This document shows, piece after piece, positions 25,804-34,400 of a DNA stretch of 64,000 bases; position 1 is the stretch's first letter, and the number at the start of each line of letters is the position of its first letter. The translations under genes were made by a program, and so were the position numbers. The stretch spans positions 1 to 64,000 of the forward strand of contig NZ_FMCU01000002.1 of assembly GCF_900091525.1 (NCBI RefSeq), in the 5' to 3' direction. This DNA is from Micromonospora matsumotoense. Its GTDB lineage: Bacteria > Actinomycetota > Actinomycetes > Mycobacteriales > Micromonosporaceae. The notes under the pieces are model-generated. The model was not told where the DNA came from. It did no database searches and saw nothing but the letters and a program-made list of their open reading frames with translations.

Positions 25804-26460
25804 TCAGTACGCGTAGGTGACCGAGATGGTGGCGTTCGGGCAACCACCGGCCAGGCTGGTCAGCGCGCTCTTCTCGGCGCTGTCGACGGTGAGCCGCCAG
25901 CGGATCTTGGTGGCGACCCACTCGTTGACGTACCGGCACCGGGCGGCGGCGTACGGCGGCAGCCAGCTGGCCGGGTCCTGGTCGCTCTTGGCCTGGTTGA
26001 CGTTGTCGGTGACGGCGGCCAGCGGCCGGCTGTCGCCGAGGTCGTTGGCGTACGCCTGGCGACGGCTGGTGGTCCAGCTGCGCGCGCCGGAGTCCCACGC
26101 CTCGGCGAGCGGCACCATGTGGTCGATGTCGAGGTCACCGGTGGCGGTCCAGTAGGCGTTGTCGTAGTAGGAGTACCAGCGTCCCCCGCTGAGGGCGCAG
26201 CCGCTGCCGACGGTGGGTGCGCCGACCGCCTCGGCGAGCAGCACCTCGTCGCGGGTGGTGCAGCCGTCGCCGTCGGCGTCGACCCAGTGCGGGAAGAGGT
26301 CGCGGCTGTAGCCGGTGCGGTTCTCGGCGGCGACGGTGAGGTTGGCGACGGCGGTGGTCAGCGGGGCGGAGTAGCCGGCGGCCTCGGCGGGGTGGGCGAG
26401 GCCGGTGGTGGCGAGGACCGCGGTGAGGATGGTCGCGGTGGCGCGCAGGCGTCGGTTCAT
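25804..26460 (-). CDS. Secreted HNH nuclease (GmrSD C-terminal / DUF1524-like)
   Basis: This 218-residue protein has a clear signal peptide (MNRRLRATATILTAVLATTG, cleavage near AEA-AG). The mature part has an acidic loop, DADGDGCTTRDEV, the nuclease signature LDIDHMVPLAEAWDSG (His of a beta-beta-alpha-metal site) and VNQAKSDQDPASW. It matches the secreted HNH family related to the C-terminal domain of GmrSD. It probably degrades DNA outside the cell for nutrient use or competition. The start at 26460 is set by GGAGCACC upstream and the signal peptide. It converges on the PKS cluster and is probably not part of it. Confidence 0.88.
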   Translation of the reverse strand: MNRRLRATATILTAVLATTGLAHPAEAAGYSAPLTTAVANLTVAAENRTGYSRDLFPHWVDADGDGCTTRDEVLLAEAVGAPTVGSGCALSGGRWYSYYDNAYWTATGDLDIDHMVPLAEAWDSGARSWTTSRRQAYANDLGDSRPLAAVTDNVNQAKSDQDPASWLPPYAAARCRYVNEWVATKIRWRLTVDSAEKSALTSLAGGCPNATISVTYAY

Positions 26461-26563
26461 GGTGCTCCGTCCGGGTGAGATGCGGAATCCCTGCCACATG
26501 TATAGACGGGTGTCGAACGAACGGTCCAGCGGGCGACGCGTGAACGGTGGCGGAACTCGCCGG

Positions 26564-27469
26564 TCAGCGGCGGGCCGGCAGCCGACCCAGTTTGTCCGGG
26601 TTGACCACCAGCAGCAGCCGTTCGATGCCTCGTACCGTGGTGTCCAGCGTGATCAGGGTGATCGGGCGGTCGGTGGCGACCAGCAGCCCCGGGCCGCCGT
26701 TGACCTCGACGAGGTCGATCGTCGTCCCCCGCCAGTACTTGCGCCGCACGTTGTCCAGGAAGTTCGTCACCCGGGCCGCCCCGCACACGTCCCGGCGGGA
26801 CGCGTGCACCCGGCCGCCACCGTCGGCACGGGCCACCACGTCGTCGGTGAGCAGCCGCTCCAGCGTGGCCAGGTCACCGTCGCGGGCTGCGCCGAGGAAC
26901 GCCCGCACCAGTTGCCGCCGCCGCTGCGGCGGAGCCGGCGGGGACCCCTCGACGGCGAGGTGCCGCCGGGCGCGACTGGCCAGTTGCCGGGCGTTCGGCT
27001 CCGACGTGCCGAGCACCTCGGCGATCTCCCGGTACGGGTAGTCGAACGCCTCACGCAGCACGTACGCGGCCCGTTCGGCGGGGGCCAGCCGCTCCAGCAG
27101 CAGCAGGACCGCGACGTCCAGCGCCGCCGCCCGTTCCGCGCCCAGGGTCGGATCGGCGCTGGTGTCGACCGGCTCGGGCAGCCACGGCCCCACGTACGTC
27201 TCCCGGGTGGCCCGCGCCGAGGTAGCCGCGTTCACCGCCAGCCGGGTGGTCGTGGTGGTCAGGAAGGCGGCCGGGTTGCGTACCCCGCTGCGCTCGGTGC
27301 CCTGCCAGCGCAGCCACGCCTCCTGCACCACGTCCTCGGCCTCGACGACGCTGCCCAGCATCCGGTAGGCCAGCCCGAACAGTCTCGGCCGCACGTCGAG
27401 GAACGCGGCCAGGTCCGCCGCCGCGACAGCCGGTGGCCCGTCGGCAGCAGTCCCGGGCCCGGTCGTCAT
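26564..27469 (-). CDS. ECF41-type sigma factor (SigJ-like)
   Basis: This 301-residue protein has sigma region 2 (RLFGLAYRMLGSVVEAEDVVQEAWLR region), region 4 (ERAAYVLREAFDYPYREIAEVLGTSEPNARQ region) and a C-terminal SnoaL-like domain with DGGGR and NPDKL. These two motifs are hallmarks of the ECF41 group, whose C-terminal domain replaces an anti-sigma factor and tunes activity. It lies 65 bp behind the oxidoreductase gene in the same direction, the classic ECF41 partner arrangement, so the pair is probably one autoregulated operon driven from the promoter at 28334-28360. Confidence 0.93.
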   Translation of the reverse strand: MTTGPGTAADGPPAVAAADLAAFLDVRPRLFGLAYRMLGSVVEAEDVVQEAWLRWQGTERSGVRNPAAFLTTTTTRLAVNAATSARATRETYVGPWLPEPVDTSADPTLGAERAAALDVAVLLLLERLAPAERAAYVLREAFDYPYREIAEVLGTSEPNARQLASRARRHLAVEGSPPAPPQRRRQLVRAFLGAARDGDLATLERLLTDDVVARADGGGRVHASRRDVCGAARVTNFLDNVRRKYWRGTTIDLVEVNGGPGLLVATDRPITLITLDTTVRGIERLLLVVNPDKLGRLPARR

Positions 27470-27534
27470 CCGCCTACCGTAGGCGGTGCGCCGCGCGGGC
27501 CCGACGTCACCCGACGCCGGGCCCGCGCACAGGG

Positions 27535-28278
27535 TCAGCGCGCGCGCCACTCGGCCAACCGGGTGCCACCGGTACGCGCGCCGTCGCCGAGCGGGACCAG
27601 CGACTGCTCCGCCAGCAGCGCCCCGAAGTAGCGCCCCTGCGGGTCGGTGACCACCGGCCGGGGGTCACCGGCGGCGGTCAGCGTCTCCCGGCCCAGCTCG
27701 TCCAGGGGGAACCGCTGCGGCCCGGCCAGCTCCACGATCCCGTCGACCGGTGCGCCGACGGCGATCTCGGCCAGCGCCGTCACCACGTCGTCGGCGGCGA
27801 TCGGCTGGATTAGCGCCGGCGGCAGACGCACCTCGTCGCCCACCACGGCCGCGTCGACGATGGCCGGCACGAACTCGAAGAACTGGGTGGCGCGCACCAC
27901 CGTCCACGGGATGTCCGCCCCGGTGATCAACGCCTCCTGCGCCACCTTGGCCCGCATGTAGCCGCTGTCCGGGATGCGGTCGGTGCCGACGATCGACAGC
28001 GCCACATGATGCCGTACGCCGGCCTTCGCCTCCGCCTCCAGCAGGGTCCGGGTGGACGTCTCGAAGAACGTCAGGACGGCCGTCTCCTCGAACGACGGCG
28101 AGTTCGACACGTCCACCACGACGTCGGCGCCGTCGAGCGCCTCGGCCACCCCCGCACCCGTGAGCGTGTCCACCCCGGTACGCGGTGAGGCCGGCACCGC
28201 CTGGTGGCCCTGCTGCCCGAGCAGCGCCACCAACCTGCTGCCGATGAGTCCGCTGCCCCCGATGACGACGATCTTCAT
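27535..28278 (-). CDS. NAD(P)-binding SDR (NmrA/atypical) oxidoreductase, ECF41 target
   Basis: This 247-residue Rossmann protein starts MKIVVIGGSGLIGSRL (NAD(P) loop GGSGLIG) and has the YMRAKVAQEALI segment typical of atypical short-chain dehydrogenases of the NmrA type. The substrate is unknown. ECF41 sigma factors typically control one neighbouring gene encoding an oxidoreductase of this kind or a carboxymuconolactone decarboxylase-like protein. The sigma gene follows directly. The ATG is at 28278; the leader from the proposed promoter is about 56 nt. Confidence 0.9.
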   Translation of the reverse strand: MKIVVIGGSGLIGSRLVALLGQQGHQAVPASPRTGVDTLTGAGVAEALDGADVVVDVSNSPSFEETAVLTFFETSTRTLLEAEAKAGVRHHVALSIVGTDRIPDSGYMRAKVAQEALITGADIPWTVVRATQFFEFVPAIVDAAVVGDEVRLPPALIQPIAADDVVTALAEIAVGAPVDGIVELAGPQRFPLDELGRETLTAAGDPRPVVTDPQGRYFGALLAEQSLVPLGDGARTGGTRLAEWRAR

Positions 28279-28333
28279 GGTCGGTCCACTCCCTGTTCCG
28301 TCCGTGGCGGTCCTACCGCCCTGCACCACTAAC

Positions 28334-28360
28334 GACCGACCGGACCGCCGATCCGTGACA
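28334..28360 (-). promoter_or_regulatory. Putative ECF41 promoter
   Basis: On the minus strand TGTCACG (28360-28354) and, 16 bases further, GGTC (28337-28334) resemble the published ECF41 consensus TGTCACA-N16-CGTC, with one mismatch in each element. The site lies 56 bp before the oxidoreductase start and faces the right way. Confidence 0.6.
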
Positions 28361-28558
28361 GCTCCGCCCGGCACGCCGTCCACCCGCCGCTTTCCGGGAC
28401 GCCGACGGGCCGCACCCCGCCGTCCGGCCCGCCCACCGCGGGGCCGCCCCACCAGTCGCCCGTGCGTCACCGGGGACGCGATGCTGCGCCCCGTCGGTCG
28501 GTCCGGCACCGGGTAGCGTGCCCGCGACGGGTGCGCCGGCACCCGGTGAGGAGACACC

Positions 28559-29353
28559 ATGGCGGGCACGACGACGGTGGAGGTTCCGACCAGTGACGGC
28601 GCGGCCGACGCGTACCTGGCCCGGCCGGACGGCGACGGGCCGTTTCCGGCGGTGCTGTTCTTCATGGACGCCTTCGGGTTGCGTCCCCGGCTCGCCGAGA
28701 TGGCCGAGCGGATCGCCGCGCGGGGTTACCTGGTGCTGGTGCCGAACCTGTTCCACCGGACCGGCCGGATGCCGCAGTTCGACCTCGCCGACCTGGCCGA
28801 TCCGCAGCGACGCGGTGAGCTGTTCGGGCAGATCGTGCCGCTGATCAGCACGCTCACCCCGGAGCTGGTGGCCCGGGACACCGGGGCCTATCTGGGCTTC
28901 CTCGCCGCCCGGGGCGACGTCGCACCGGGACCGGTGGCGATCGTGGGTTACTGCATGGGCGGCACCAACGCGTTGCGCGCGATCGAGGCGCACCCGGACC
29001 GGATCGCGGCGCTGGCCAGCTTCCACGCCGGCCGGGTCGTCACCGACGAGTCGGACAGCCCGCACCGGGGAGTCGGCACGGTCACCGGTGAGCTGTACTT
29101 CGCCCACGCCGACCGGGACGAGTCGATGACCGCCGACCACATCGCGACGCTGGAGGGGGCGCTCGACGCCGCCGGGGTCAGCTACCGCTCCGAGGTGTAC
29201 ACCGGCGCCCCGCACGGCTTCACGATGGCCGACACCGCGATGTACGACGAACAGGCCGCCGAGCGACACTGGACGGCGCTGTTCGACCTGCTGGAACGGA
29301 CCTTCCGGGGGACGGCGCGACGGTCGGATGACGGTCCCCACGCGAGCGCATGA
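28559..29353 (+). CDS. Dienelactone hydrolase family protein
   Basis: This 264-residue alpha/beta hydrolase has a cysteine nucleophile, Cys132 in VGYCMGG, and a C-terminal histidine in TGAPHGF, as in carboxymethylenebutenolidase-like enzymes. The aspartate is probably in HADRDE. The Shine-Dalgarno GAGGAG lies 5 bp before the ATG. It is divergent from the ECF41 operon across 280 bp, which hold the ECF41-like promoter and no other gene. Members of this large family hydrolyse lactones or esters; the real substrate cannot be told. No aromatic-degradation genes surround it. Confidence 0.9.
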   Translation: MAGTTTVEVPTSDGAADAYLARPDGDGPFPAVLFFMDAFGLRPRLAEMAERIAARGYLVLVPNLFHRTGRMPQFDLADLADPQRRGELFGQIVPLISTLTPELVARDTGAYLGFLAARGDVAPGPVAIVGYCMGGTNALRAIEAHPDRIAALASFHAGRVVTDESDSPHRGVGTVTGELYFAHADRDESMTADHIATLEGALDAAGVSYRSEVYTGAPHGFTMADTAMYDEQAAERHWTALFDLLERTFRGTARRSDDGPHASA

Positions 29354-29455
29354 CAGTCGCGTGACATTTGGCCCGCAGCGTCCCACCGTGGTTTCGCCGC
29401 CCGCTCACCCGGGGCAGAAGCCAGGTCGACAGCGACTCGAGGAGGGACGACAGAC

Positions 29456-29725
29456 GTGGAAGTACAGGGCTTCTTCACCGCCATCATCATCGGTCTGATC
29501 ATCGGTGCCCTGGGCAGGCTCGTGGTGCCGGGGAAGCAGAAGATCTCCATCCTGCTCACCCTGGCCATCGGTGTGGTGGCCGCGATCCTCGGCACGCTGG
29601 TCGCCGGGGCGCTCGGCGTCGACGACACCGCCGGCATCGACTGGATCGAGTTGTTCATCCAGGTGGTCTTCGCGGCTCTCGGCGTCGCCCTCCTCGCCGG
29701 CACCTACGGCCGACGTCGGCACTGA
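29456..29725 (+). CDS. GlsB/YeaQ/YmgE family stress membrane protein
   Basis: This 89-residue protein has three hydrophobic helices and the family pattern IGALGRLVVPGKQ after the first. It starts at the GTG at 29456 behind GGAGGGAC. These small inner-membrane proteins belong to the transglycosylase-associated family and are usually linked to envelope or general stress; no enzymatic role is established. It is a single gene, closed by the hairpin at 29740-29770. Confidence 0.92.
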   Translation: MEVQGFFTAIIIGLIIGALGRLVVPGKQKISILLTLAIGVVAAILGTLVAGALGVDDTAGIDWIELFIQVVFAALGVALLAGTYGRRRH

Positions 29726-29998
<273 letters not shown>

Positions 29999-30052
29999 CC
30001 CGCGAACGGTGTTCCGGCCGGCCCGCCTGAGTGCGTTCCCGGTGGGTGGTCC

Positions 30053-30508
30053 GTGCCCGAGGCAGCGCATCAGTCTGTCGTTCTTATACCCCCCGGGGTA
30101 CAAGCGGACGAGGAGGTGGTGCTGATCTGCCGCTCCGGCGCGCGGGCCGGCCAGGCCGGGCGGGCGCTCGCCGCCGCCGGCCTGCCCCACCTACGGGTCC
30201 TCGACGGCATGCTGGCCTGGGAGAGGACCTCGGCCCCCGTACGGCGGGGCGCCCCCCGCTGGGACCCGGAACGGCAGGTACGCCTGGTCGCCGGGTCGGT
30301 GGTGCGGGTCAGCGTCCTCGGCTCGATGCTGGTGCCGGGGCTGAAGTGGGTCGCCGCGCTGCTCGGCACCGGGCTCATCGTCGCCGCACTCACCGACACC
30401 TGTGCGCTGGGCCTGCTGCTGGGCCGGCTGCCGTACCACCGGGGGGCCGGTGGCGACCTGGACGGCGTCGTCGCCACGCTGCGCGGTGACACCGGACGGC
30501 AGGGGTGA
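30053..30508 (+). pseudogene. Truncated rhodanese plus DUF2892-like membrane segment
   Basis: The frame holds the second half of a rhodanese domain: EEVVLICRSGARAGQAGRAL with the catalytic cysteine loop CRSGAR, then HLRVLDGMLAW. A C-terminal hydrophobic hairpin follows (about 30280-30450), as in YgaP-type proteins of the DUF2892 family. The first ~60 residues of a rhodanese are absent. Any start at the GTG at 30053 would run through the operator at 30085-30102; the in-frame GTGs at 30116 and 30119 leave only the active-site loop onwards. It overlaps the TauE gene by 4 bp (GTGA at 30505). It may be a decayed sulfurtransferase or a minimal functional one. Confidence 0.7.
30085..30102. promoter_or_regulatory. 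CsoR/CstR-type operator palindrome
   Basis: The 14-mer TACCCCCCGGGGTA (30087-30100), with flanking TA/CA, is a near-perfect palindrome of the ATACCC...GGGTAT form known for CsoR-family and especially CstR-regulated sulfur operons. It sits directly before the rhodanese fragment and downstream of the broken CstR-like gene. Confidence 0.65.
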
Positions 30509-31389
30509 GCGCGGCCCTGCCGCTGACCGTCGGGTTGGCCGTGCTGGTCGGGATCAGCCTCGGCCTGCTCGGCGGCGGCGGCTCCATCCTGGCCGTACCG
30601 CTACTGGTCTACGTCGCCGACCTGCCGCTACGGGAGGCCATCGCCACCTCGCTGCTTGTCGTCGGCGTCACCAGCCTGGTCGGGGTGCTGCCGCACGTGC
30701 GGGCACGCCGGGTCCGCTGGCGTACCGGGCTGGTGTTCGGGCTCGCCGGGATGGCCGGGGCGTACGTCGGCGGGCGGCTGGCCGGTCACCTCCCGCCGAC
30801 GTTCCTGCTCACCGGCTTCGCGGTGATGATGCTGGCCGCCGTCGCTGCCATGATCCGGGGTCGACGCGCCGCCGGGGAGGCCGGGCCGCCTGGGCTGCCG
30901 CTGGCCCGGGTGGTCGCCGACGGGGCGGTGGTCGGGCTGGTCACCGGCCTCGTCGGGGCCGGCGGCGGGTTCCTCGTGGTGCCCGCGCTGGCGCTGCTGG
31001 GCGGCCTGCCGGTGCCGGTCGCGATCGGCACCTCGTTGGTGGTGATCGCGATGAAGTCCTTCGCCGGTCTCGCCGGTTACCTCTGGACCGTCGACGTCCA
31101 CTGGCCGCTGGCGGTCGCCGTCACCGCCGCCGCAGTGCTCGGCAGCCTGCTCGGCGGGCGGCTCACCAGCCGGGTGCCGGCCGACGTCCTGCGCCGGTCG
31201 TTCGGCTGGTTCGTCCTGGTCATGGGCGGTTTCGTGCTGGCCCGGCAACTGCCCGGCGGGGTGCGGACCGACCCGGCGCTCTGGACCGGGCTGGCCGGCC
31301 TCGCGGCCGGCGCGGCGCTCGCCTCGCTGGCTTGTGCCCGACGTGCCCCGGTCGGGGCCGGTCGGGAAGCGCCCCGCCCCGCCGACTGA
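30505..31389 (+). CDS. Sulfite/organosulfur exporter, TauE/SafE family
   Basis: This 294-residue membrane protein has about eight hydrophobic segments in two similar halves, each with a glycine-rich motif (GISLGLLGGGGSILAVPLL at the N-terminus; VTGLVGAGGGFLVVPAL in the middle), the mark of TauE/SafE transporters. The GTG start overlaps the rhodanese stop. In intact cst-type operons such exporters move sulfite or thiosulfate out of the cell during persulfide stress. Here the exporter seems intact while the repressor and sulfurtransferase are broken, so its control is uncertain. Confidence 0.9.
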   Translation: MSAALPLTVGLAVLVGISLGLLGGGGSILAVPLLVYVADLPLREAIATSLLVVGVTSLVGVLPHVRARRVRWRTGLVFGLAGMAGAYVGGRLAGHLPPTFLLTGFAVMMLAAVAAMIRGRRAAGEAGPPGLPLARVVADGAVVGLVTGLVGAGGGFLVVPALALLGGLPVPVAIGTSLVVIAMKSFAGLAGYLWTVDVHWPLAVAVTAAAVLGSLLGGRLTSRVPADVLRRSFGWFVLVMGGFVLARQLPGGVRTDPALWTGLAGLAAGAALASLACARRAPVGAGREAPRPAD

Positions 31390-31414
31390 CCACCCGGCCG
31401 GGCCTCCGGCGCGG

Positions 31415-34400
31415 TCACCGGGGGCGGCGGCGCTGGCTGGCCATCTTCTCCATGCCCTGCCGGGCCTGGACGGTACGCAGCAGTTTGCTGGTCTCCTTGT
31501 GGAAGTGGCTGCACTGCTTTCCGAACTCGCCCACCGACTGGTCCTTGCTCGCCTGGAGCCGCTGTTCGGCGTACTCCAGCCAGCTGTGACCCTCCCACGG
31601 GCACGGCTCGGCGATCGGATCGGCCGAGGAGGTCAGTTGGGCGGCCAGCAGGATCGCCCGGGCCATCAGGAACATGGTGACCGGGGTGACCCGGCCGGCC
31701 AGGTGGACCTGCTGGAACACCCGGCACCCGTCGAAGAAGTGGAACGCCTTCACCGCCTTCTCGGGGTCCCGACGCAGCTCCGCCATCCGCAGGTAGACCG
31801 CACCGAGGCCGCGCAGGAGCTGCACCTCGGTGAAGTTCTCCCGGAGGAGGTCGGCGATCGTCGAGTGGGACTCGTCGGTAACCTCCCGGTCGGCCGGCAG
31901 ACGCACCCGAGGTGTGGGGTGGAAGACCCGGTTGAGCTGGTCGGCGAACTCGCTGCCCTCGGCGATCCGCCACACCCCCCGGTCGGCCAGGCTGGTGACC
32001 ATGGCGTCGCCGCTCCGTCGCCGGTTGAGCATCCTCGCGACACCCTCGATGTAGCCGCCGTTGCTCATGATCTCGGTGGCGACGTTCTCGACGTCGCTCC
32101 AGGCGATCTCCCGGTCCAGCTCCAGGTCCACCCGGGTCCGCAGGATCACCAACTGCTCCAGCAGCGGACCCTCCCGCTCCTCGGCGGCGAGCAGCTCGCC
32201 CGCCTCCAACAGCAGCGGGCGCGGGTCGGGATTGTTGCGCGGCCAGCCGAAGTGGGCATACCCGACGATGGCCTCGACCATGGCCAGCCCGTACCGCAAC
32301 CGTCCCCGACCGTCCGACGCGGTCACGATCAGCCGCCGGTACGTCTCGATCGCCTGGCGGTACTCCCAGATGTAGCGGTGGAACTCCGCCCGGACCTCCA
32401 GCACCCCCGGATGGTCCGGCCAGCGCTGCTCGGCGGTCCGAATCAGCTCCCAGACCGCGCTGTTGTCGACGTCGTTACGCCGGTGCACCCCCTGCTCGTC
32501 CGGCAGCTTCTCGCCCACCCCCAGCCAGCGCCGGTACTGCCGCTCCAGCCCCACCTCCATCTGGAGCAGCTCGATCGAGTGGCTGAACCGGCGCAGGTGC
32601 CCGTCGAGCTTGTCCCGGCGGATCCGGTAGACCCGGCGGATGTCGACCAGATCCTCCGGCCGCAGCCTCTTTCTGCGCTCCAGGCGTTCCACGCCCTCCG
32701 GGGTGGCCGCGGCCAGCAAGTTACCCTCGCTGCTCCACCGGGCCCGGTGGCACCACAGGTCGAGCACCGCGTGGTGCCAGGTGGTGTGTTCCTGTTCGGC
32801 CAGCCAGTTCTGCACCTCCTTGATCCGGTGCAGCAGTTTCTGGTCCCTGGGCCGGGTCCGGGGGGCGTCGCCGCCGCGCGGGGACGCGTCGATCTCGGCC
32901 CGCCAGCCGCCCAGCTCCCGCTGGATGCGCAGCTCCCGCAGCAGCGACCGGGCGCCCGGTCGGTCCTCGTGGGCCCGTTTCGCGCACTCCAGCGCGACCT
33001 CGGCCTCGGTCGTCGCCTCGGCGAACCTGTTGTTGCGGCGCAGACAGTGCGCGACGAACAGGTGCACCTCCGCCTCGATCCCGGGGAACAGCGGGAACTC
33101 GCCGTCGGTCAGCACCAGGGTCATCGTCCGTCGGGCGGCCTCCAACTGGCTGACCACGTCCGGGTCGCTCCGGTGCACGGCGTGCAGCAGCCGCCACACG
33201 TACATCCGGGTGTCGCCGGGCCAGCGGGCCGGCGAACCCCAGGCCGCCGTCAGCTCCTCGACCACCCGCCGGCCCGTCGCCGCCTGGTCGGCGTAGGTGG
33301 GCTGCTCGGCGACGAGCAGCGTCGCCACCCCGCACAGCCGCATGCTCCACAGCCCCCGGTCGCTGTCCGACCCGGACAGGGCCAACCCCTCGCTGACCGC
33401 CGCCGTCGCCTCGGTCAGCGTCGCCACCCGCTCCGCCAGGGTGCGCTGCTCCCGGGCACGGCCGCACAGCAGCCGGTGGCGCATCTGCAACACCGCGAAC
33501 CGGTCCCGCAGGGTGACCGGCTCGGGCATCAGCGCGAACAGCTCGAACGCGGTGCCGAGCGTGGCCCGCGCGGCCGGCACCCGGCCCGAGGTGAGCTGGA
33601 GGTCGACGGTGTTCAGCAGCCAGGAGATGGCCACCGTGATCAGATCCGGCCGGCTGCCGCCGGCCACCCGGGCGCACTCGGCCAGCACCGGCGCGGCCCG
33701 CTCCCGGGCCGGCAGCAGGCTCGTCCCCGCCCGCAGCCGGCGGCCACCGATGAACAGCGCGGTGTCGATCGACTTCAGCAGCCGGTGCGACAGCGCGTCC
33801 CGCGCGGCCAGCCCGATCGCCTCCGCCACGGCGTCGGCGGCGGCCACGAACGCCTCGCGCACCTGCTGACTCTGCCCGGTGGCCCGCATCGCCTGGTTGA
33901 GCCGGGCGGCACCGGCGACCACCGGGTAGCCGGTGGCCCGGACCGGCCTGTCGGCGGGGGCGTCCGCCTCGGCCGGCGGCGCGACGGCGTCGGTCGGAGT
34001 GGTGACCGGCTCGTCGGTGGCCACGACGGCCGTGGCCTCCAGCAGCACCGGGCTGAACGCCGCGTCGCCGGAGTGCGCGGCGGCGAGCTTGGTCAGCGTC
34101 TCCCGCAGCCGGGGGTAGCCGGCCACCATCGCCTCGTCGAGGCAGCCGATCGCCCGGTCGACGCCCTTCATGACGTGCCGGTCGGAGTTGGCCGGATGCC
34201 GTTGCCGCTGCCGCAGCATCGCCATGATCAGGGCGAACATCGCCTCGGCCACCGGCTCGTCGAGCTGGTCGGGGGTGAGTTCGGCACCGTCGACGAGCGC
34301 CCGACCGTAGACGTTGTTGCCGCCGCTGCCGCGCAGGGTGGCGGTCAACGCGTTGTTCAGCGCGTGCCGGGTCGACCGGCCCAGGTCGTGCCAGAGGGTG

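Noticed and set aside
25804..26460. HNH nuclease as part of a restriction or defence system
   Set aside because: It has a signal peptide and stands alone without a methyltransferase or GmrSD partner, so a secreted nuclease is more likely.
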